A stretch of 32,934 nucleotides of DNA from a virus, in IMG/VR virus record IMGVR_UViG_3300021952_000025, positions 1-32,934 of that record. One strand, given 5' to 3'. Position numbers and translations under genes: made by a program. This document shows, piece after piece, positions 1-7,634 of this stretch. The notes under the pieces are model-generated. The model made no database searches and was not told where the DNA came from. It was given only the letters and a program-made list of their open reading frames with translations. The first letter of the stretch is position 1; each line of letters starts with the position of its first letter.

Positions 1-270
1 GTTGTTTGCAATAAAGGCAGTGATGCCGCATTGACCGTGACTCTGCCCACAGCAGCGTTGATCGATGCAAATATCACAAGCGCAAAAGTTGGTTCAGCTT
101 TTGAATTGACAATTTGCAACAACAACAACAGCGGCGCATCGTCTACCCTTACTGTTACAGCCGGTACTGGTATTACGATCTTCGGTTCTGTTACCGTTCC
201 ACGTTTCGGTTCATACACATACCGTTTCGTAAAGACCGGCGACGCTGCTTACTCAGCGTTCTTGAAGTAA
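1..270 (+). CDS. Partial phage head decoration-like protein (C-terminal end)
   Basis: The reading frame is open from the first base of the window, so the start lies outside; an internal Met codon at 31 is not needed as a start. The visible 89 residues are rich in Thr, Val, Ala, Gly and Asn and alternate like beta strands (for example TLTVTAGTGITIFGSVTV), with no catalytic motif. The next gene has a similar composition, and both precede head-completion genes, so a capsid decoration or fibre-like surface protein is the likely role. That role is inferred from composition and position, not from a recognised family. A strong terminator follows the stop codon directly. Confidence 0.75.
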   Translation, partial: VVCNKGSDAALTVTLPTAALIDANITSAKVGSAFELTICNNNNSGASSTLTVTAGTGITIFGSVTVPRFGSYTYRFVKTGDAAYSAFLK

Positions 271-273
271 ACA

Positions 274-297
274 ATGGGGGCTTCGGCCCTCATTTTT
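274..297 (+). terminator. Rho-independent terminator
   Basis: An 8-bp stem ATGGGGGC/GCCCTCAT (one G-T wobble) closes a TTCG tetraloop and runs into TTTTT. It sits 3 bases after the stop codon of the partial gene and would end or attenuate transcription coming from the upstream capsid genes. Confidence 0.9.
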
Positions 298-308
298 AAG
301 GAACTATC

Positions 309-716
309 ATGTCAAATACCAAAGCTACTGGCGTTGCATATCTGGACCCCGAATTCAGCACAATGTACGCAACCGAAGAAATCGGTTACTCTGCCTCTGC
401 TCAAGGTACTGTGACTCAACTGACAAGCAAGTCCACAGCGGTTACGTTGGACAAGTCTGCCGGTCGTATCACAATGAATAACGCTTCGTTGACTACAGCT
501 ACGAATGCCACGTTCACTTTGAACAACGCTTTGATTAGCGCTAACGACACTGTGATTTTGACAATTTCTGGTGGTCAAGCGACCCCTGGCTCATACAACG
601 TATTTGCCAACGCGCTGTCTACTGGTTCTGTCAGCATTACATTGCGTAACATTTCGGGCGGTACACTGTCCGAAGCTGTTGTGATCAACTATTGCATCAT
701 CCACGGCGCAAACTAA
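309..716 (+). CDS. Putative head decoration / capsid surface protein
   Basis: A 135-residue protein, rich in Thr, Ser and Ala and almost free of charged residues after the first 25, with alternating hydrophobic positions typical of an all-beta virion protein. The ATG follows AAGGAACT at a suitable distance. It is insulated by its own terminators, one just upstream (274-297) and one just downstream (720-746), which is common for highly expressed capsid proteins. Its place between the expected coat gene (outside the window) and the gp4-like gene suggests a decoration protein. I do not recognise a specific family; a minor structural protein is an equal possibility. Confidence 0.75.
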   Translation: MSNTKATGVAYLDPEFSTMYATEEIGYSASAQGTVTQLTSKSTAVTLDKSAGRITMNNASLTTATNATFTLNNALISANDTVILTISGGQATPGSYNVFANALSTGSVSITLRNISGGTLSEAVVINYCIIHGAN

Positions 717-719
717 ACC

Positions 720-746
720 AAATGGGGGCTAATCACCCCCATTTTT
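720..746 (+). terminator. Rho-independent terminator
   Basis: A perfect 9-bp stem AAATGGGGG/CCCCCATTT with a 7-nt loop, followed by more T residues. It lies in the short gap after the decoration-like gene. It is the second terminator within 450 bp. Confidence 0.9.
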
Positions 747-751
747 AAATT

Positions 752-934
752 ATGAACGTCACACTCGTACACCCCATCCACGGCGCCAAAGTTGCAACAA
801 TGGAACTTGAGGCAGAAATGGATGAACGAAACGGCTGGACTCGCTATAATCCAGACACGCCTTCTGAACCTGAAGCGGCTCCCGTGAATGTGCTGGAAGT
901 TAAACGCCGTAGAAAAACCACTGCTGAGGTTTAA
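752..934 (+). CDS. Small phage structural-cluster protein, unknown function
   Basis: A 60-residue protein with a charged, Pro-rich middle (TPSEPEAAPVN) and a basic tail (VKRRRKTT). Proteins of this size and pattern (an HP.HG.K.AT start, acidic middle, RRR end) are familiar from the same place in other podovirus-like genomes, just before the gp4-like gene, but have no assigned function. The ATG sits directly after terminator hairpin sequence with no clear ribosome-binding site, so translation may be weak or begin differently. It ends 2 nt before the next ATG, which uses the GAGG inside its 3' end as a Shine-Dalgarno. Confidence 0.65.
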   Translation: MNVTLVHPIHGAKVATMELEAEMDERNGWTRYNPDTPSEPEAAPVNVLEVKRRRKTTAEV

Positions 935-936
935 AA

Positions 937-1650
937 ATGACAACGTACACCGCTGGCCAACAAATCGAACGCGCCCTTCGGCTTCTCGGTGTGCTTGCTG
1001 AAGGTGAAACGCCGTCTGCGGCTACATCTCAAGACGCCTTGATGGCGCTCAATCAAATGATTGATTCGTGGAACACAGAGCGTCTTTCCACATTTGTTAC
1101 CCAAGATCAAGTCTATTCATGGCCCGCTGGCGAGATTAGCCGCACACTTGGTCCAACTGGTGATTTTGTAGGTAACCGTCCAATTCTGATGGACGATGCA
1201 ACATATTACAAAGCGCCTAATGGCGTGTCGTATGGCATCAAGTTTATCAACCAACAACAATACGATGGCATTGCCGTTAAAAATGTCACATCCACATACC
1301 CGCAAGTTTGCTGGGTTAATATGGGCTTTCCTGACATTACACTGACTGTTTACCCTAAACCTACTCAGGTTTTGGAATGGCACATGATTTCGGTGGAGGA
1401 GTTGAATAACCCCGCCGATTTGTCTACGGCGATGTACTACCCACCAGGCTATCTGCGCGCGTTTACATACAACTTGGCCATGGAGTTTGCCCCTGAGTTT
1501 GGCGTTGAGCCAAGCCCACAAGTGCAGCGCATTGCAATGACTTCTAAGCGTGACTTGAAGCGCATCAACAACCCTGATGATGTGATGGCACTGCCTTACG
1601 CATTGGTGGCTAACCGCCAGCGTTTCAACATCTATGCCGGTAACTACTAA
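937..1650 (+). CDS. P22 gp4-like head-completion / tail accessory protein
   Basis: A 237-residue protein. The N-terminal helix-rich part (GQQIERALRLLGVLAEGETPS, then DALMALNQMIDSWNTERLS) is the signature of the gp4-like family, which binds beneath the portal ring, closes the DNA-filled head and carries the tail needle. P22 gp4 is 166 residues, so this version is longer, as is usual in environmental relatives. The C-terminal part (LRAFTYNLAMEFAPEFG) also matches the family pattern. The next gene is the gp10-like partner and starts in a TAATG overlap at 1650, as expected for a co-translated head-to-tail connector pair. Confidence 0.85.
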   Translation: MTTYTAGQQIERALRLLGVLAEGETPSAATSQDALMALNQMIDSWNTERLSTFVTQDQVYSWPAGEISRTLGPTGDFVGNRPILMDDATYYKAPNGVSYGIKFINQQQYDGIAVKNVTSTYPQVCWVNMGFPDITLTVYPKPTQVLEWHMISVEELNNPADLSTAMYYPPGYLRAFTYNLAMEFAPEFGVEPSPQVQRIAMTSKRDLKRINNPDDVMALPYALVANRQRFNIYAGNY

Positions 1651-3089
1651 TGAAGACGCCGATTCTTGGCTCTACATACGTCACCCGAAGCGTCAATGCA
1701 GCAGACGCTCGGATGGTCAATCTATTTCCCGAAATTGTTCCCGAGGCCGGTAAAGAGCCTGCGTTCCTGAACCGCGCGCCTGGCCTTAAGTTGCTCAACA
1801 CCGTTGGCACCGGCCCGATCCGAGGTCTGTGGGCGTTTTCGTCCAATGACGGCGTTGGCTTTGTTGTTTCTGGCACGCAGCTGTACAAGATCAACAATGC
1901 CTACGTAGCCACGCTAATCGGCTCTGTAAGCGGCACTGGCCCCGTCAGCATGTCTGACAATGGTACACAGTTGTTTATCGCTTGCAACGGCCCCAGTTAT
2001 ATCTACAACAACACAACTGGTGGCTTTGGCCCCATCACTGACCCTGACTTTCCAGGCGCGGTGACTGTCTGTTATCTAGATGGCTACTTTGTGTTCAACG
2101 AGCCAAACAGCCAAAAGATGTGGATTACTGAACTGCTAGACGGTACGTCCATCAACCCATTAGAGTTTGCCAGCACTGAAGGCTCGCCTGACGGCCTGAT
2201 CGCTGTGGCATCCAACTTCCGTGAAGTATGGGCCTTTGGCACAAACTCAATTGAAGTTTGGTACGACACTGGCGCAACTGATTTTCCGCTTCAGCGCATT
2301 CAAGGCGCGTTTAACGAACTTGGCTTGGCCGCGCCCTATTCTGTGGCCAAAATGGACAATGGTTTGTTCTGGCTTGGCCGTGACCGCCGTGGCCAAGGTA
2401 TTGTCTACCGCGCTAACGGCTACACCGGCATCCGTATTTCAACACATGCTGTTGAATGGCAAATTCAACAATACGCCGATATGTCTGACGCTATTGGCTA
2501 CACTTATCAACAAGATGGCCATAGCTTTTATGTATTGGTTTTCCCTAGCGCTAATACGACTTGGGTATATGACGCCGCCACACAAGCCTGGCATGAGCGT
2601 GCAGGTTTTGTCGATGGTGCGTTTACTCGTCACCGTGGCAACTGCCAGATGGCGTTTAACAACAAAATCGTTATTGGCGATTTTGAAAACGGCAACATTT
2701 ACGCTTTTGACCTCGACGACTTTAGCGACAACGGTGGCATTCAAAAATGGTTGCGTTCATGGCGCGCGTTGCCAACTGGCCAAAACAATTTGCACCGCAC
2801 AGCTCAGCACATGATGCAACTTGATTGCGAATCTGGCGTGGGCATCAACTTAGGCCAAGGTGACGATCCTCAAGTTATGTTGCGCTTTTCAGATGACGGC
2901 GGCCACACATGGTCAAACGAGCATTGGTCATCTATGGGCAAAATTGGGCAGTATTACAAGCGTGTCATTTGGCGTCGCCTTGGCATGACCACCAAGTTGC
3001 GTGACCGCGTTTATGAAATATCTGGCACTGACCCTGTGAAAATTGCCATCATGGGCGCAGAACTTATTTTGAGTCCAACAAATGCCTAG
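1650..3089 (+). CDS. P22 gp10-like packaged-DNA stabilisation / tail hub protein
   Basis: A 479-residue protein, close to P22 gp10 (472 residues). The N-terminus (PILGSTYVTRSVNAADARMVNLFPE) and the following beta-propeller-like repeats match the Phage_stabilise family that assembles on gp4 to close the portal channel and anchor tailspikes. Motifs such as SNDGVGFVVSGTQLYKI, LDGYFVFNEPNSQKMWIT and SDDGGHTWSNE are typical. It overlaps the gp4-like stop by one base and overlaps the following fibre gene by 8 bases, so the three genes probably form one translationally coupled unit. Confidence 0.88.
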   Translation: MKTPILGSTYVTRSVNAADARMVNLFPEIVPEAGKEPAFLNRAPGLKLLNTVGTGPIRGLWAFSSNDGVGFVVSGTQLYKINNAYVATLIGSVSGTGPVSMSDNGTQLFIACNGPSYIYNNTTGGFGPITDPDFPGAVTVCYLDGYFVFNEPNSQKMWITELLDGTSINPLEFASTEGSPDGLIAVASNFREVWAFGTNSIEVWYDTGATDFPLQRIQGAFNELGLAAPYSVAKMDNGLFWLGRDRRGQGIVYRANGYTGIRISTHAVEWQIQQYADMSDAIGYTYQQDGHSFYVLVFPSANTTWVYDAATQAWHERAGFVDGAFTRHRGNCQMAFNNKIVIGDFENGNIYAFDLDDFSDNGGIQKWLRSWRALPTGQNNLHRTAQHMMQLDCESGVGINLGQGDDPQVMLRFSDDGGHTWSNEHWSSMGKIGQYYKRVIWRRLGMTTKLRDRVYEISGTDPVKIAIMGAELILSPTNA

Positions 3090-4719
3090 CCCTAACGCTA
3101 CGCCAACGCCAGTCACGCCACCCCGAGTGCCGTTAATTGACCCACGCACGGGTTTAATTGACCGTGCCTGGTATTTGTTCTTTGTGTCGCTAATGAATGC
3201 GGCCACAATTGTTTACGACGATGCTGCACTTGCCCCCAGCGCCGAATCTTTGATCGCGTCTTACAACGCGGCTTTGCAAGCGTTGGCACAAAATGTTGAC
3301 ACTCAGCCGCCGCCAGTTGATCTAAGCGCTGAATTAACAAAACAAATTGAAGCGGCTGGTCTTGAACAATGTTGCTCGGCATTACTATCGCAAGTAGCCG
3401 AGATGCAAAAGCAAATTGAGGCGCTTAATTTGTTGCCTCCACCCGCCCAAGGCACAGTAACCGCCGTGACGGCCACAGCGCCCGTGGTGTCGTCTGGCGG
3501 CACTGCGCCTGACATTAGTATGCCAGCGGCCACCACATCAGTAAGCGGTTATTTGACGTCAACTGACTGGAACACATTTAACAGTAAAGCGCCAGCTACC
3601 AGCGGCACTTCTATTCTGTACGGCAACGGCTCTGGCGGCTTTAGCAATGTCACAATTGGCTCCGGCGTCGCCTTTGCAGGCGGTACGTTATCAGCGACTG
3701 GTTCGGGCGGTACTGTTACCTCAGTGACTGGTACTGCGCCTATCGCGTCCTCGGGCGGCACAACGCCAGCAATCAGTATTTCTCAGTCTAGTACTTCTAC
3801 TAATGGTTATTTGTCCAGTACTGACTGGAACACGTTTAACAACAAACAGCCTGCTGGCACATACGTCACATCTGTTAGCGGCACAGCACCTGTCGTGTCG
3901 TCTGGTGGCACGACACCGGCTATTTCGATGGCAGCCGCTAGCAGCTCAACCAACGGCTATTTGACATCAACCGATTGGACGACGTTTAACAACAAAGGCT
4001 CTGGCACTGTCACGGCTGTTTCTGTCGTGTCGGCAAATGGTTTTGCAGGCACATCAAGCGGTGGTGCAACCCCCGCGTTAACCCTAACTACTAGCATTAC
4101 TGGTTTGCTTTACGGCAACGGAACCGCGCTGGCCGCCGCTACGATCAGCGCGCCGTTGAGTTACTCAACAGGAACGCTAAGCATTCCGATGGCCACATCG
4201 TCAGCCAATGGCTATCTATCCAGCACTGACTGGACAACGTTCAACAACAAAGGCTCGGGCACAGTTACTTCGGTGACCGGCACAGCGCCTGTCGTGTCTA
4301 GCGGTGGTACAACGCCAGCAATCTCCATGGCGGCGGCTACAACGTCTGTCAATGGTTACTTGACATCGACCGACTGGAATACGTTTAACAACAAGCAGGC
4401 TGTCTCTGCGCCGGTCACCAAAACGGCAGACTTTTTTGTTGCGACAACCGATCTGTGGATTATCAACAACAAGTCTGGCTCGACTTGTACGGCCACGCTT
4501 CCTGCGGCGGCGTCATACACCGGTCGGATTTTGCGCTTTCAAAATTATCAAGCACAGACGTTAGTCTCGGCTTCATCAAACGTAGTGCCTTTGGTCGGCG
4601 GTGCTGCTGGAACGGCAATTCTTGCCGCCGTTGCTGGCGATACAGCAACACTTGTGTCTGACGGCTCAAACTGGATAATGACACAATACGTACCTAACAA
4701 TGTCCTACTTTTGGAGTAA
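3082..4719 (+). CDS. Repetitive tail fibre-like protein
   Basis: A 545-residue protein. Residues 1-60 hold a Pro-rich start and a conserved phage fibre N-terminal pattern (PLIDPRTGLIDRAWYLFF), probably the virion attachment part. Residues 85-120 look helical or coiled (SQVAEMQKQIEALN). From residue 124 to about 438 there are five tandem units of roughly 46 residues, GTVTSVTGTAPVVSSGG followed by a segment ending GYLTSTDWNTFNNK; one unit is longer and diverged. The last 105 residues form a distinct end domain (DLWIINNKSGSTCTATLP..ASSNVVPLVGG) typical of phage fibre tips. It probably forms a trimeric fibre that contacts the host or environment. Confidence 0.8.
   Translation: MPSPNATPTPVTPPRVPLIDPRTGLIDRAWYLFFVSLMNAATIVYDDAALAPSAESLIASYNAALQALAQNVDTQPPPVDLSAELTKQIEAAGLEQCCSALLSQVAEMQKQIEALNLLPPPAQGTVTAVTATAPVVSSGGTAPDISMPAATTSVSGYLTSTDWNTFNSKAPATSGTSILYGNGSGGFSNVTIGSGVAFAGGTLSATGSGGTVTSVTGTAPIASSGGTTPAISISQSSTSTNGYLSSTDWNTFNNKQPAGTYVTSVSGTAPVVSSGGTTPAISMAAASSSTNGYLTSTDWTTFNNKGSGTVTAVSVVSANGFAGTSSGGATPALTLTTSITGLLYGNGTALAAATISAPLSYSTGTLSIPMATSSANGYLSSTDWTTFNNKGSGTVTSVTGTAPVVSSGGTTPAISMAAATTSVNGYLTSTDWNTFNNKQAVSAPVTKTADFFVATTDLWIINNKSGSTCTATLPAAASYTGRILRFQNYQAQTLVSASSNVVPLVGGAAGTAILAAVAGDTATLVSDGSNWIMTQYVPNNVLLLE
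3451..4395 (+). repeat. In-frame tandem fibre repeats (5 units)
   Basis: Units begin at about 3451, 3709, 3856, 3997 and 4258 and each ends in a Thr-Phe-Asn-(Asn/Ser)-Lys coding segment. Four are about 138 nt long and the fourth is about 255 nt with an inserted GLLYGNGTALAAAT-type segment. The repeats are diverged at synonymous sites, so they are old, but they are alike enough to recombine. Confidence 0.85.
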
Positions 4720-4722
4720 ACC

Positions 4723-5058
4723 ATGACAGTGACCGTCAAAGTCCTCGTACCGGCTAAATATGCCGAGAACGCGCAAACATCTCAATACACAGCGACTGGT
4801 GTGACCGCCATCATCGACAAGTTCACAGCGACCAACATCAGCGGCTCGGCCGCCACGATCAGCGTGAACTTGGTCACCGTGACTGGCTCGGCTGGCAACA
4901 CCAACTTGATCACTAAGACCAAAACATTGCAGGCGTCTGAAGTCTACACATTTCCTGAACTGGTTGGCCAGGTGCTTGGCTCTGGCGACTTTATTAGTAC
5001 AATTGCAGGCACAGCCAGCGCAATCAACATTCGCGTTTCTGGACGTGAGGTGACCTGA
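4723..5058 (+). CDS. Small phage structural protein, unknown
   Basis: A 111-residue, Thr/Ser/Ala-rich protein with predicted beta alternation (AATISVNLVTVTGSAGNTNLI) and few charged residues. The ATG follows TTTTGGAGTAAACC, a good Shine-Dalgarno. It lies between the fibre and cupin genes and its TGA overlaps the next ATG. Proteins with this pattern are frequently found beside fibre genes in podovirus-like genomes, but I know of no assigned function. A minor virion component is the likely role. Confidence 0.75.
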   Translation: MTVTVKVLVPAKYAENAQTSQYTATGVTAIIDKFTATNISGSAATISVNLVTVTGSAGNTNLITKTKTLQASEVYTFPELVGQVLGSGDFISTIAGTASAINIRVSGREVT

Positions 5059-5396
5059 TGATTGAACACCACTTTAGCGCGGGTGTATATGCCAAGGAAA
5101 CACGCATTCCTGCTGGGCATGTTCTTGTGCAACATAAGCACAAGTTCGACCATTTGTCGATCCTTGCCAGTGGTTCAATTGAATTGATGGTTAATGACGA
5201 GCGCAAAATTATTCATGCGCCAGCGTGCATAACCATTGAAGCAAATAAACATCATGGCGTAAAATCGCTCACAGATGTTGTGTGGTATTGTATTCACGCC
5301 ACCGATTGCACCGATACAGATGAAATTGATGAAGTATTGATAGTGGCTGGCGATAACGCACAAGCCCGTGAACTGGCCCAGTGCCTTCAGGAGTAA
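5058..5396 (+). CDS. Cupin-fold phage protein
   Basis: A 112-residue single-domain cupin. Residues 20-40 (GHVLVQHKHKFDHLSILASG) give the first cupin motif with an HxH pair and a following G, and residues 55-75 (APACITIEANKHHGV) supply the second motif with another His, so a divalent-metal site is plausible. Small cupins occur in this position, between fibre and ejection genes, in other phages; their substrate or structural role is not known. It starts on ATG overlapping the previous TGA and ends 3 bases before the next ATG. Confidence 0.8.
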   Translation: MIEHHFSAGVYAKETRIPAGHVLVQHKHKFDHLSILASGSIELMVNDERKIIHAPACITIEANKHHGVKSLTDVVWYCIHATDCTDTDEIDEVLIVAGDNAQARELAQCLQE

Positions 5397-5399
5397 ATT

Positions 5400-6128
5400 A
5401 TGCCTTGGATGATACCCGCCGCGATTATTGGAAGTTCTTTGCTTGGCGGCAGTTCCGCTAAAAGTGCCGCTTCTACACAAGCTGCCGCCGCCGATCGCGC
5501 TGCTGAACTTCAAAATCAACAGTTTCAACAGACTCGACAAGACCAAGAACCTTGGCGACAAGCAGGCATAAATGCGTTAGGCGTAATGCAACAGACCGCT
5601 GGCAACGTTCCTGCGGCGTTTAAATTTGGCATGGGCGATTTTCAACAAGACCCAGGCTACGCATTCCGTTTGTCTGAAGGACAAAAAGCACTTGACCGCC
5701 AAGCCGCCGCCCGTGGTGGTTTGATTTCCGGCGGCGCTCTAAAAGCCGCTGGGCGTTATGGTCAAGACATGGCGTCACAAGAATATCAAAACGCATTTAA
5801 CCGCGCTTTTACTGGCTATGGCACAGACGTAGCGCGTGAAAATCAGTTGTACAACCGTCAAGCCGCATTGGCTGGTATCGGTCAAACATCGACTAATTTA
5901 GTTAATCAAGCTGGTCAAAATTACGCAAATAATGCGGGTAATCTAATTACTGGTGGCGCAGCGGCTCAAGCGGCTGGTCAAGTTGGTATGGCCAACGCAT
6001 TTACTGGCGGCCTTGGCACTTATTTGAATTACACAAGCAATAATAATTTATTGAACGCTTTGCGTAGAAGCAGCACTAGTAGTCCAACAAACGCTCAACT
6101 TGAAGCACAAATGTACGGAGAAGGTTAA
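5400..6128 (+). CDS. P22 gp7-like DNA transfer (ejection) protein
   Basis: A 242-residue protein, like P22 gp7 (229). The N-terminus is hydrophobic and small-residue rich (PAAIIGSSLLGGSSAKSAAS), followed by a helical Gln/Arg-rich stretch (AAELQNQQFQQTRQDQEPWRQAG) and the family pattern DPGYAFRLSEGQKALDRQAAARGGLISGGALKAAGRYGQ. This pattern is widely seen in podovirus internal proteins expelled ahead of the genome. AGGAGTAAATT precedes the ATG. It is the first of three ejection-type genes in P22 order. Confidence 0.85.
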   Translation: MPWMIPAAIIGSSLLGGSSAKSAASTQAAAADRAAELQNQQFQQTRQDQEPWRQAGINALGVMQQTAGNVPAAFKFGMGDFQQDPGYAFRLSEGQKALDRQAAARGGLISGGALKAAGRYGQDMASQEYQNAFNRAFTGYGTDVARENQLYNRQAALAGIGQTSTNLVNQAGQNYANNAGNLITGGAAAQAAGQVGMANAFTGGLGTYLNYTSNNNLLNALRRSSTSSPTNAQLEAQMYGEG

Positions 6129-6130
6129 TT

Positions 6131-7624
6131 ATGGCTATTGATCCAAACATTGCTCTGGGTGTAAGACCAATTGAATTGCCAAATCAGTTGGCGCAATATG
6201 GTCAACTTGCGGCCATTCAAAACGCGCAAAATCAAAATGCGTTGGCACAGTATCAATTAAGTTCTGCTCAACGAGCAGATTTAGCACAAACTGATTTGGC
6301 CGAGGCTTATAAAAAATCAATAAATCCTGAAACTGGTGCTATTGATAAAACATTGCTATTTAGCAATGTTGCTCAATCTAGAGCAGCTCATCTTTTGCCG
6401 GACATTCAAGCAAAAATGCTTGAAACTGAAAGCAAACAAGCAAATATTAAAAAAACTGGTATTGAAACAACTGAAAAAGAATTTAAGTTGGCTCAAGATA
6501 AACTTAAACATGGATGGATGTCCATGGGTGAAGCATCAACGCCACAAGCTGCTATTGAAAAATTAAACGAAGGCGTCAAACAAGGTTATTTTGATTTTGC
6601 AACTGCTTCAAAAGAAGCACAAAAAATTCAAACCATGACACCTGATGAATACAAGCAATACCGTATTCAAAAAGTAATGGGTTTGTTGGATGCCAAAGAT
6701 CAATTAGGCGCCATGTTGCCAAAAATTAGGCAACAAGAAGCTGGCGGCAGCATTGTCAACATTCAAGATAACCCAATGATGCCAGGTTACGGACTACCAA
6801 TCGCTGGCATGAATATTGGCAAAACTGCAACCATTGCAGACCAACTTGCTCGTGAGAAATTTAATTGGGAAAAAGCCAATCCTAATCAAACCATCCATGA
6901 AGATGCAAATGGTTTGTTGGCTGTTAACAATCGAACTGGCGTGGCCACTCCTGTGGTGTACGGCCCAATGGGCATTCAGCCTGCTAGCGCTCCGACAGCA
7001 ACTGCGCCTGCTGCAAGCATGATGCGTCAGCCACAGGCTGCATTGCCTGGTCAACGTGCGCCGGCAATACCTGGCATGGCCAGTGTGCTTGATCAAACTG
7101 CGCCTGCGGTTCCTACAGCTCCTATGGCATTGCCATCCGCAACTGGCGAACGTGTGCCTGGCCAGCCTGTGTCCGGCAAAGGCAAAACACCGCCTACAGA
7201 ATACACAAAGCAAGCCATGGGTATTTTGAATACAAATGACGCTTTGGAAAAAATGCAAGACACAATGAAGAACTTTAAATCTTCAGACATGTTAAATCCA
7301 ACAAGGCGAGCAGAACTTGGCCAAGCGCATTCTGCGGCTTTGTTGTTTGCTAAAGAACTATTCAATCTTGGTGTTTTGAATGGTGGTGATGAACGAATCA
7401 TCAATTCAGTCATTAACAACCCAATTGATTTTTCTTCTACTGCTGTGCCAATTCAAGCAATTAGAAAACAAGTTTCAGATTTGCAAGGCGTTGTTGAAAG
7501 AACAAATAAAAATCTTTCAACAGTTTATAAGTTGCCTGCTTTGAAATTAGAAAGAAAAGCACCTTCTAACGCTTCTGACGTAGCAAATGTAGATACATCA
7601 AATCCTTTGTTGCAGCAACAATAA
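6131..7624 (+). CDS. Putative internal virion / DNA ejection protein (gp20-like position)
   Basis: A 497-residue protein, mostly helical with a Gln/Asn/Ala-rich N-terminus (QLAQYGQLAAIQNAQNQNALAQYQLSSAQRADL), a middle with Lys-rich helices, a Pro/Ala-rich linker around residues 280-350, and a C-terminal helical domain. P22 gp20 (471 residues) occupies the same place between gp7 and gp16, so an ejected internal protein is likely. Identification rests on size, composition and position; no catalytic motif is visible. Its A/T-rich codons differ somewhat from the upstream fibre gene. Confidence 0.75.
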   Translation: MAIDPNIALGVRPIELPNQLAQYGQLAAIQNAQNQNALAQYQLSSAQRADLAQTDLAEAYKKSINPETGAIDKTLLFSNVAQSRAAHLLPDIQAKMLETESKQANIKKTGIETTEKEFKLAQDKLKHGWMSMGEASTPQAAIEKLNEGVKQGYFDFATASKEAQKIQTMTPDEYKQYRIQKVMGLLDAKDQLGAMLPKIRQQEAGGSIVNIQDNPMMPGYGLPIAGMNIGKTATIADQLAREKFNWEKANPNQTIHEDANGLLAVNNRTGVATPVVYGPMGIQPASAPTATAPAASMMRQPQAALPGQRAPAIPGMASVLDQTAPAVPTAPMALPSATGERVPGQPVSGKGKTPPTEYTKQAMGILNTNDALEKMQDTMKNFKSSDMLNPTRRAELGQAHSAALLFAKELFNLGVLNGGDERIINSVINNPIDFSSTAVPIQAIRKQVSDLQGVVERTNKNLSTVYKLPALKLERKAPSNASDVANVDTSNPLLQQQ

Positions 7625-7634
7625 GAGGACACAT

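Noticed and set aside
3451-4395. Diversity-generating retroelement target in the fibre
   Set aside because: No reverse transcriptase or template repeat is visible in the window, and the differences between units are not adenine-biased.
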